Notes under the pieces: model-generated
Database searches by the model: none
Seen by the model: the letters and a program-made list of their open reading frames with translations, nothing else
Told to the model about the DNA's origin: nothing
In this document: positions 45,519 through 54,804 of the stretch, piece by piece
How the letters are laid out: the number at the start of each line of letters is the position of its first letter
Position numbering within the stretch: the first letter of the stretch is position 1
From: Pilatotrama ljubarskyi
Lineage: Eukaryota; Basidiomycota; Agaricomycetes; Polyporales; Polyporaceae
Assembly: GCA_022385805.1 (NCBI GenBank)
Contig: MU277681.1
Location: 1-56,985 of the forward strand
Direction: 5' to 3'
Length of the DNA: 56,985 nucleotides
Position numbers and translations under genes: made by a program

Positions 45519-46684
45519 GAGTGCGGCGGGAGTTTGTCGTAAAGAGCGTTGAGCGAGTGTAGCAGAAGGCCAGGGTGACGGCTAGCGTCGTGAAGAAAAA
45601 GATTAAGAATAGAGAGAAAGAGAACCCGACTTCGACGTGCAAGAAGACGTTGGCAGCGCAGCTACAACGGACGGGGCATTATCTGGCGCACCGCGACAGG
45701 TTTTATAGAGGCGTGCAGTGGTGGCAGCGCCTGCGCACACAATACGCGGGCTGCAACACAATGATACCGGCGCGAAGACGCCGACGTCGGACCCATCAAC
45801 CTCGGCATGATCATCGCCTGGGACCCATATCGGCCACAGCAATCGCGCTGATTTACTGAGGCTGCGAGGGATCAGGATGGTCGTCGTTATTGTTCTTGCA
45901 CCTTGCCCCGATTTGGTTGTTTGGCCACGCCGTTGATCGCAAACACTCCAACTTGCCTTATGCGGGCATGGGCGCTACCATCAATCGCGGGCGCCTACGT
46001 TGCCCACGCTGAGACTCTGGAGGCTTGGATGAGGTTTTGATGCGCCCTCGACACTGCGGCAACGACAAGGCTGATGCCCCTCATGACCCCTGTCTAATGA
46101 GACTGAGCGGAGTTGCAGGTTGTATCCACGGGTCAGAGGCTGTAGTGGCCCGGTTGAGGTCGATGGTGGGTACTCACGAGGTCGATCAAGAACAGACTCG
46201 GAGGATGCACTTGAAAGGCGTTTCCACCCCGGTACCTCATAGTCGAGCGGGCGTACGATGAAAATACGAGTCCAGCGAGCTCTCGCCACGCCATCACTGG
46301 ACTAGTCAGTCATTAGTATCAAACCTACCCTAGTCCTACCCTGTGCTGTCTCTGAATCCTTTCGAGCTGTGCCGCCATAAAGTGCTTTACCGCTATACGG
46401 CCAGCGTGTAGATGGCCTCAGGCGCGGTCGACGCCCGCACGTGAGATAGTGTGCCCAGGTGGATGCAGGATGTATTGAGCAAGGAGTGGTTGGTGTAAGA
46501 GATGTGCGCCGCCGCGTGCGCGTTCACCTCGGCGTCCATATGAGGTTAGGCGCGATCATGATTGGCTCTACACTGACGCGTCCCAGAACAGCAGCGCGTG
46601 TTATCACAGTACTTCGCGGTCGTGCCTTCCTGGTTACTCCGCTCTCTCTCGTCGACAACTGTGCAGCACTCCTTCGGCTTTACC
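45519..46684. other. Divergent intergenic region between GH71-B and RING gene
   Basis: About 1.17 kb between two start codons on opposite strands. It holds a TATA box for GH71-B (45701-45707). The rest shows no gene; an AAG-rich stretch lies at about 45590-45650. Confidence 0.5.
45701..45707 (-). promoter_or_regulatory. TATA box of GH71-B
   Basis: TATAAAA on the minus strand, 189 nt upstream of the GH71-B start, close to the spacing seen at GH71-A. Confidence 0.55.
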
Positions 46685-47689
46685 ATGTCATCAGGAAGCC
46701 CACCTAGAAGACGACCTAGGAGTGTCGGCGATGTATATCGCATGATGCGCAACCCTGAAGTGGCCGCTGCAGCGAGGGATGAGCTGATGAACATGGTAGC
46801 GCATGAGCGGTGAGGACCGAAACGTCCTCCTCGGCGGCGCTCGCGCTCGACTGACCCTGCTGTGTGATCTCGAACAGGCAGCGCGAGGCGCAGTTGACCT
46901 CGTTTGCGAATTCGTTGCCGAAATTGACCGAGAGCGATCTCGAGACACTCGGAGAGTCCGGTACGTCCGTTCGTCCAGCACCGCACCGTACCGCCTCTGT
47001 CGCGACTCGCGTATGTGCTGACGGAGTCTCAGATTCCACATGCCCCATCTGTCTGACGTCCCTCCTAGCCGTGCTGGCGGAAGAGGAGATGGCCCTGGCT
47101 ATGGACACCCCTGCGCACCCCGTGGAGGAGCTGGGCGTGACCCGGCTTGTAGACACATGCGGCCATATCTTCTGCCGGAAAGAGTTGAGCATCGGCTCTC
47201 ACTGCGAAGATTCGTAGCGCAGACGCAGCTGACCCTTCTCCTAGTATTCGTGGCTGGTTATACCAGGGAGTAAGTACCGACCGGCGAACCCCTGTCTGTC
47301 CAGCGCTGCCCGACCCTTCTTTCGTCTGCGAGCATAAAGCATCTTCGACTGACTATGTTGATTCTGCCCAGAACACCACCTGTCCGACCTGTCGCCGCCC
47401 ATTCATAGCCCCGGCGCCGGGCGACGACGCTCGTGCGCGGGAAAGAGACCTCGGCTTCCCCGGCGTAATATTCACAACCCGACTCCAAGACGGGACGCAA
47501 GTTGGCCCATTCGGTATGATGGACTTCTTCTCCCTGGGCTCCCATGACGCAGGTCGCCCGCGCGATGCAGAGCCTGACCCCTTCGGAGCTTCTTCCGGAG
47601 ACGACGGCGGTCCCCCGGATCGAGGGGGGCGGAGGGACCATTCTGGCGGCGACGACGACAGGAGCGCGTTCTCCAGCATGTACTCCTGA
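46685..47689 (+). CDS. RING-HC finger protein, probable E3 ubiquitin ligase
   Basis: Four exons (46685-46809, 46878-47183, 47245-47269, 47372-47689) sum to 774 nt and give 257 residues. The start MSSGSPPRRRPRSVGDVYRM leads to a helix (ARDELMNMVAHERQREAQLT). The RING begins at STCPICLTSLLAV, continues through a loop of about 30 residues to VDTCGHIFCRKDIRGWL, and closes with NTTCPTCRRPF. That gives C-x2-C, C-x-H-x2-C and C-x2-C, the C3HC4 spacing with a longer first loop. Exon 3 is only 25 nt and lies inside the RING. The tail is Asp/Gly/Arg-rich. An E3 ligase role is inferred from the domain; partners and location are unknown. Confidence 0.85.
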
Positions 47690-48083
47690 GCTGCGTCTTC
47701 CATGCTGGCACGAGTGGCTCGTCCCCGCTGACATGAGATTTTCGAGAGGATTCATTGGACTTCTGGTGGTTGCTATGGGGTGCACGGTGGGCGCTGTGAG
47801 CTGTGTTAACGTTCAGCTTTGTATCATAGGTAGGACCATTCAATGGATCGTGACCGCTCGGGAGAACGTGGGTACGTCATTCCCCAGACTGAGATGTTTT
47901 GAGGCTCTCGCAGATACGGTCTGGACTCGGTAGTATACATGTATACACATACCTACGAGAAATGAGACCCTTCCTGCGCGCCTGATTAATGTTGTGTCGC
48001 AGGACAAGGATACCATATACGGTGGGGGTATATACATGATTGGTATGTGGTTAGAGAGGTCGTCACATGAAATCAGGAGCGCG
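47690..48083. other. Intergenic between convergent genes
   Basis: About 390 nt. It holds 3' ends of the RING gene (+) and the kinase-like gene (-). No other feature. Confidence 0.5.
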
Positions 48084-49671
48084 CTAGTCCACTGGCATGA
48101 CCCAATCGACTATGCGGACGACAGTGCCATCAAACACAGCGTTGCGTGGGGCAACATCCTCTGGTTGAATTCCAACAGCTTGTAGAGCCCGAACAGCCTG
48201 TTCATGAGCCCCTCTGATAGAATTTCGGTCAGTGAGGATACATGCCAGGAGAACACTTACTGGAGACGGCCATCCAAGTCATCAATTTCATACAGGGGGC
48301 GACCGTCATCACTCATAAGGATGATGTCGACATCTTTGCCCACAAAGAGCCCGTCGTAAGAGGGAATGGGGAGGCTTGTCGCGGCCTTAATGTCACGTGG
48401 CAGCCGCGTAGACATCAGGATCCACTCCTGCCGAACACGACGTTCGTCTTGCGGCTGGTGGACGAGCTGCTCTGTGTTCAGGACGATGGAGGTATCTCCA
48501 ATTCGTCCGCGCCAGGCCATCGTCTCAGAACCACCACCGATGCTGTCCTCGACCTTGATGTAAGCGCCTATGTACAAAACTCGGGCAAGCAGTCTGACGA
48601 CGCCCCACCACGCCGAGGCGGCAAGCCGGCCGGTCAGTGGGGGCGCAATGAGTGCCTGGGTATTCGGGGACATCTGCTTACCAGGTAGAGCATCAGCACA
48701 AGGCGCATTGCATCCAACGGCGTGAAGCTGCTCTGTCCAGGCTGTGGGAACCTGTATCTTGGACCGTCGATATAGAGGGTGCCGCCGTCCTGTTGGACAA
48801 TGTACACGGTATTGTCAGCGAGCAAAGCCCCGCCAAGGCATCCTGTGATCTGGAGACGAGTATGGGGCTGTCACCCCAATCAATGTGAATGGCTGTAACC
48901 CGACGGTCGCTCTGAAACTCACCTGCAGGAGGCTTTGGTCCGCTGATGGCAGCTCACTGTTCTTCGGTTTGAAAATTGTCCCGGTTGTCCATGATCTGGG
49001 TAATGGCCGCTTCCTTCGCCTCCAGGGCACGCTCGGCCTCGATCACCGCAAGGAGAAAAGCCCAGGGCTGCTACAGCTTCGGGGACGGGATACGATGTTC
49101 GAGGGTCATGGTGACATCGTAGCCGATATCGCCGACAAGACGTGCAGCGAAGTGTCGCGTGGCGTTGGTCTTCAAGCCGCTCGCATCACAAAGGTGGAGG
49201 GGGGCACGGGATGCAGCTGCTTAGTATCTTGAAGACATCGGCGAGGTGTTCCTCCAGGTGCCCCCTCGACGTTGTATATTTCCATGTTGCACCGTTGCAG
49301 GAAATTCCAAGCCAAAGTCGGTTCGGGCACGTCGGCTGGTCCGGCGAGGATGTGGTCGACGGCTGCTCGGGTATCGTCGTCGTCCATCAGAGGGATCGAG
49401 CGCACCCTCCTCACCGCCGAGATCCGGGGAAGGTACTGTAGTTGGTCTCCAACAGCGATGTCGCCTTCTGTGCCTCCGAGGCGCACATGGGTCCCTCGAT
49501 GCGAGGCTATTCAACGCCTGACCACCATTCTTTGACGGTGGGAGTGGTCCCCGGGGCAAGGTTGGGTTCAAGTTGGATCAGGAGGAGCGTGTGGTGGGGG
49601 GACGGACGCCGTGTCTCGTGCGCTGTTGAGAGATGCGGAGGATGTCAGCTACTGTAGGGTGGCAGTGACAT
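48084..49671 (-). pseudogene. Kinase-like (APH/choline-kinase-type) domain gene, probably broken
   Basis: The sequence reads as one gene on the minus strand from a possible start at 49669-49671 to a TAG at 48084-48086. The C-terminus is kinase-like. KDVDIILMSDDGRPLYEIDD resembles the hinge of small-molecule-kinase-like proteins. RGAHEQAVRALQAVGIQPED followed by VAPRNAVF resembles the catalytic loop, and VVRIVDWVMPVD the DFG position (DWV). The middle is recovered with good splice sites, for example PSPKL joined to SWTTGTIFKPKNSELP across an intron of about 79 nt. The N-terminal third needs a change of frame three times: a stop at 49507-49509 right after KEWWSGVE, one near 49240-49300, and one near 49190-49215. 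The second and third lie by runs of five C and six G. It is either a decaying gene or a correct gene with base-count errors. I do not supply a repaired reading. Confidence 0.55.
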
Positions 49672-49919
49672 GGGAATGCAACGCTTCCGACGGTTCGGCA
49701 CCGTCCTCGAGGCGCTTGCACGACGGGCATCGAGCAGCGATTCCCTCATATGGATGCGAGCGCTCCGTGTGACTGTATCTCAGATTAGCGCTCGCTCACT
49801 CTCCGCCAGGACCGGCCGAGAATGTCCGACACAGGTCGCTCCCTCTTACACACTGTACGGACATGTCCAACCCACTAGCCCTCTACGATCTCCTCGATCC
49901 TTTTTGAATCGTAACGACC

Positions 49920-51935
49920 ATGCCTACATTCAACCCCGACCGCTCGCTGCTCAATCCCAAGTTCGAGGGGTACAAGTTCGCGCCGCTCGAGTACGATGAG
50001 GTCACCGCGCACCACCCGCTCGAACACAAGCTCTCGCAGACGAACGTCTCCGGACGCGCACCGCTCTCTTTCCAGGAGGTACAGAGCCGGGTGCTGCACA
50101 ATCATCTCACCATTTGCAGCAAGTCGAGGCGTGCAGTGTATGTCGACGCGGAGCTGAGAGTCATTGGCATCGACATCGACGAGGTGAGTATCCGCATTTC
50201 AAGCTCGCCGAGAGCTACAGTTGACAGATGGAGCGCCTTGCTGTGGAAGTAGGCGACCCTCAGACCCTCGTTCAGAGTCTTGTATGAACTCCCCAGACCG
50301 ATCCAGTCTGCCGAGGCCGAAACGCTACAGCGCGAGTACCCGTCTGCTGCGTTCGTAGACGCGACCTCCCTGCTCGTCGCGGACGGATACGGTACCCTAT
50401 ATGCCCTCCGCATTGGAGCCGCAGGCCCCGCGGAGCTTCTCGCTGGGTACGAGCTCGCGATCCCGTCCGCATACGAGTCGTCCCAGACCTCCGTGCCCTT
50501 CCGTCTGCACCAAGCCGTCTCCCCCGACGGGCAGAGCATAGTCGCCGTCCTCTCGTCCAAGCACTACCCGAAGAACGCGCCGGAACCCTCACAGAAGTCG
50601 CACAAACCTCCCCCGGTCACGTTCGACATCTGGGGCGTGCAGATCGCGCTCCCCATCGCCGCCTCGCCCGACGCGCAGGCCCTGCAGATTGTATGGCACA
50701 GACGCGGGGACGACGTTCCGCTATACACGACCTACGACCCCACGCGGCAAGCCTTCCTCTTTGTGGGAAGCTCGTCCTACCTGCCCATCACCGTCGAGCC
50801 CACTCCCTCCTATGAACCTTCCCCGGATGAGATCGCACCGATCCCCCGAAAAGACGAGAACCTCGACGGCACCCCCGCACCCCCGACCGACCTTCCCAAG
50901 CCCCCGCCCTACTCCTGGACCCAAACCTCCGACTCCGTCACGCTCGCGATCCCGCTCCCGTCCGACACGCCCACCGAACGCATCAAGGTCGCCTTCTCCC
51001 CGCGCACGCTCACCGTGCTCGTCGAGGGCGCCGCAACGCAGCCGTCTGCAGACGTCCCCGTCGTCGTCCCACGTTACACGCTCAAGCCGCTCTGGGACGG
51101 CATCCAGCCGGGCACGAGCGTGTGGACGTTCGACCGCGCGGCTGAGCGCGCGTACGGCGTGCTCACCCTTCATCTCGACAAAGTGCACGAGGGCACGCGC
51201 TGGCCGCAGGTCTTCGCGGAGGGCGCCGGCGAGGAGGACGTGCCGGAGACGCTCGACCCGAGCGAGCTTTACGATATCCGCGAGGCGCTCGAGAAGTACA
51301 CCGCGGCGCTGCGCGACGGGACGGACGCGAGCGGGCTCGGGCTCGGGCTCGGTAAGGGTGTGCCGAGCCTTGGGCAGGGCGAGCGCGACGATGACGTCGA
51401 TTTGTCCGTGGGCAAGAGTGCGTGCGTGACGTGGGTCGGCGTGGGCGGTGTGCATCCAACGTGGCTTGGTAAAGATGGTCATGGAGACGACTCGCCCGTC
51501 CAGATATTGTCGACGCCGTTCCCCGGCGCTACAGGGACCTTCAAGCCCTCGCTCGTTGCGAAGAACGGTCTTGACGGCGTAGTGTACACTCTCCAGGAAG
51601 GTCACAACCTCGAGGACCCTCCGCAGTGGACGCACACCGCGACGTACTCTGCGCTCGCTTTCGTACTCGCGTCGAAGCGGGACACGCGCTTCGTGCACCA
51701 CGTCTCCTCCAAGGCCGTCTTCGCGTTCGAAAGCGGGACGCAGGACCTCGGCGGGAACGTGTACATCTACCGCGGCGCGGGCTCGAAGGAGAACTGGGCG
51801 AAGCAGACCGTGCTCAAGGTCGGCGGTGGCTCTGCCGGTGCGCTGCTCGGGGTAGGGCTGACGAAGGCGCAAGGCAAAGTGGTCGTGCTGTGTCTATGTG
51901 AAGGAGAGCTGGTCGTGTTGCACGACGTGTTGTAA
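49920..51935 (+). CDS. NudC domain-containing protein 1 (NUDCD1-like)
   Basis: Two exons (49920-50183 and 50253-51935) give 648 residues. The start MPTFNPDRSLLNPKFEGYKF is the conserved N-terminus of the family. VDAELRVIGIDIDE leads into a beta-propeller-like region (YPSAAFVDATSLLVADGYGT; LVADGYGTLYALRIG). A CS (p23-like) domain sits near residue 330: YSWTQTSDSVTLAIPLP, RIKVAFSPRTLTVLVEG and LWDGIQPGTSVWTFDR, the last holding the conserved Trp residues. The C-terminal region again reads as beta strands. NUDCD1 proteins are thought to act with Hsp90 as co-chaperones for specific clients in cytosol and nucleus. The second exon is unusually GC-rich, so long frames appear on the opposite strand. 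Confidence 0.9.
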
Positions 51936-52105
51936 GTCCAACGCTGCTGCTGTATGTACATTGAAGATTGTAGCAATAGGCAATCTGTACGTCCCTCTCG
52001 GGGAAGCAGGAGCTGGTGAGCACCTAATGGTACATCAAGGTATCTAACACGTTCTGAGAAAGCATCCAAAGCACGTACAAACCAAGCAAAACGATATCGA
52101 CGGGC

Positions 52106-54418
52106 CTACGGGTATTCCAGTTCGCCCAAATCCATACTATCACTGACGTCCCCCACCTTCGCATGCTCATGTCCCGACTCAGAGACCAGCTTTCCCGTTC
52201 CTGTAGGAGGAGCACTAGAAGCGCTCAGCTTCAATCGTTTGACCTCCCGTGCAGCATCATCCTCTGCACCGCTCTCGGACGCCCTGGGACGACGCCCTCC
52301 GAGGTTTCCCACGTTAGAAGACGGAGCACCGTCTCGAGGTGCATGACCCAGTGCAAGAGGGTGGCCGAGAGGTGGCCGCGTGGCTATGGACGTTCCTGTC
52401 CTTGTCGGACACGGCCTCGGGGTGGCCGGTGTCGACTTCTGAGCAGAGGGGCCGGACGAACCGCCAGTGGCCTGCTTCGACGCCGAACCCGACCACTCCG
52501 CCAAGAGTGCGAAGACGTCAGGCTGAGGTGCTGTTGCTGTTGCTGTTGCTGGTGCCGGTGTCTGAGCTTGCGCAGCAGCGAAAGGCTTGCGCGCGGCGCG
52601 CGAGATGTTCGTCGTGGGCGGGATGGCAGCTGGTGGTGGTAGTCTCACATTTGGGGGCTTTGACGGAGGATTTGCGGGGCGTGTCGTGTAGGTCTGGGAG
52701 GGACCACTGCGCCTGGGCGAGTCGGGGCGCCTGTAATACGCGACTTCAAGGTCATCTTCTTCCGACTCATCCTTCGGTCTCCTGATGAAGGGTCGCTCGC
52801 TCTGGTTCCGAGGGACCGCCTTCTCCTTGCCTTTCCTCGAGGCATGCCGTTGAGGCGACCGCTCAGGGGAAGGAGAACGCGACGAGCTTGTGCGGGCGCT
52901 ATCGCTCCCAAAATGCTTGGGGCGCTCCCATTCCGCCAAATCGAGGTTCAGCGTGCCTTGTCGACGAGGGATGGGCGGCTGGTTGGGCAGACGCTAGTTC
53001 GGGAAAAGCATAAGCCCCAGCACGCTCTTCGTAAACTGCGGAACTGCATACCTTCAGCGTGAACTTGCAAACCTTAAACCCGCTCTTGCCTATATCCATC
53101 CACGCCTGAGAGCCCGTATCAACAACTGAAGCAGTAACGACGGACTACCGAGTGGATGCTTACATTCTCGACGACATAAAGGCCGTCATAGCGATAACCT
53201 TGCGCAGGGGCAAAATCTGAACTCGAGTTGTACCCGCGTACTACACGCACGGGCTTCTTCGTGTATGCTGATACCTATCCTCGGACGTCAATACGTGCTC
53301 GTCAGCGAAAAGGGCAGGTACTCACTTTAAGAGACATGTTGCGCGAATTGTCCCAGGACTGATCGCAAGTTTGCGGGCCCTCACGCGGCTGCGTAGGGGA
53401 CGCGTCATAAGCGAATGTGATGCCAGAGCCCGTACAAAGCGAGGAAGTACGTACCTTCTCGCCATTCTTGCGATCGCGCCCTCCACAGCCAGTGTATGTA
53501 CTGTCAAAAGGGGGTCCGTCAGCTGCTGCTGCACCAGAACAGGAACCGTGCGAACATGTGGGCTTAGTACGTAATGTGGGAGAACAATTGTCTATGCGAA
53601 TGAAAAGCAGAGGGAAGAGCTAGCACGTCCGGACGGCGTGCCAGATATACAGGAGTTCCAGGCCATTCTATACGGAGCCATAGCTACTAGTAATAACACG
53701 GCGGGGACTAGTCCTTGGAGTGCAGGACCACTCGATTGTGTTCAAAACTCGGGAGCGACACGAGGGCTGTGGAATGAACACTAACGGATGACTCACAATT
53801 TGTAACCTTCGTCTTTGTCGTCCTCGTAGCCTCCGGAGAGAACTACGCTATAACATCCTTCGTGCTTGCTTCCAGCGATCCCCGCTAGAATGCCGGAGTG
53901 TACGGACGAGTGGTGTAGGAAGAGTCTGTCGAACAGCCGTACAGGGGACGGTATGGGCAGTTGGAAGGAAGAGTTGCATTGAATCAATGTTGTCGATAGT
54001 CCGCAAATGGAACGATAGGAGAGCGACGAGATCAGCAGTCTCGCACGCCTGCAGGCCAAACGCGTGCGTACCGATTCTCGAACGTCGAGCCGACAGGAAC
54101 ACCGGGAATATGTCCAAACACGTTGCTAAGACGATGAGGAGTTTCGTGTATGAGCGGCAGATGTTGACCGAGTTCAACGAATACAGCGGGATCAGTCAGC
54201 TCAACTGCGACAGGACCGGGGACTCGGAACGTACGAAGGTTTGGTCCGTTTTATAGATGGCTTGCTGCTGAACCCCATAATGACAGCGGTAACTCACTCC
54301 TTCCGACAAGCGCGTCGTCCAAGCAAAGCAGAGGGCGGGCGGGCAATGAGGAGATCGACGTTGGAGTCAAGCAAGGAAGTGACCGACGCGGCCGACGCCC
54401 GAACGTGGGATCATCCAT
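52106..54418 (-). CDS. SRA-YDG domain protein with long disordered tail
   Basis: A multi-exon gene from the ATG at 54416-54418 (MDDPTFGRRPRRSLPCLTPT; further Met codons lie upstream) to the stop at 52106-52108. The SRA-YDG domain is complete: VFGHIPGVPVGSTFENR, GCYSVVLSGGYEDDKDEGY, YTGCGGRDRKNGEK, GPQTCDQSWDNSRNMSLK, KKPVRVVRGYNSSSDFAP, QGYRYDGLYVVENAWMDIGK and SGFKVCKFTLKRLPNQPPIP. This family in UHRF1 and plant SUVH proteins flips out 5-methylcytosine, preferring hemimethylated CpG. No RING, PHD, Tudor or SET domain follows. Instead a tail of about 290 residues is Ser/Pro/Ala-rich with a basic patch (RKGKEKAVPRNQSERP) and an acidic C-terminus (MDLGELEYP). A (GCTGTT)-type codon repeat lies inside the tail. 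Nuclear 5mC reading is inferred. First-exon choice is the least certain part. Confidence 0.82.
52529..52550 (+). repeat. Hexanucleotide TGCTGT repeat within the SRA gene tail
   Basis: Between three and four TGCTGT units code an Ala/Thr run (ATATAT) on the minus strand, within the disordered tail of the SRA-YDG protein. Confidence 0.6.
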
Positions 54419-54804
54419 AGGCGCCCGTATGATTGTGTTGCGCATCACGTGGCACTTACTGTATATTGAACGCCCTCGAACTCAAAAAGTCCATACATCG
54501 GGAACTCTCGTCCTCTCACTCTCACGGCAACTCCCGATGAGAGAGCGCCCGTGCCGCCGCACGATTACTGCTCGGCCCATCGGACGCCACATCTCTCATC
54601 TCGCACTCTGTGCTCGGCTTAAACTGCCCCGCGGTTTTGAAGCTGGCCCGTACGGAGACCATGTCGCTCATTGGTCCCGCTGCCACCCTTTGTATGTAGC
54701 ACAGTGAAATCAACATGGATACAAAAGCGCAGGCTCTTCGCTCGCCGACCTCAACTTCTCGCTTACCCGTACCTGCTCCGGGGTGCGCTCGCTACACCCC
54801 ATTT

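Noticed and set aside
50721..51872. 383-residue open frame opposite NUDCD1
   Set aside because: Shadow of a GC-rich exon; Arg-rich with no domain.
54249..54255. TATAAAA on the minus strand upstream of the SRA domain
   Set aside because: No ATG follows it before the SRA domain. The phase-compatible first exon starts further upstream, so this lies in an intron by my model.
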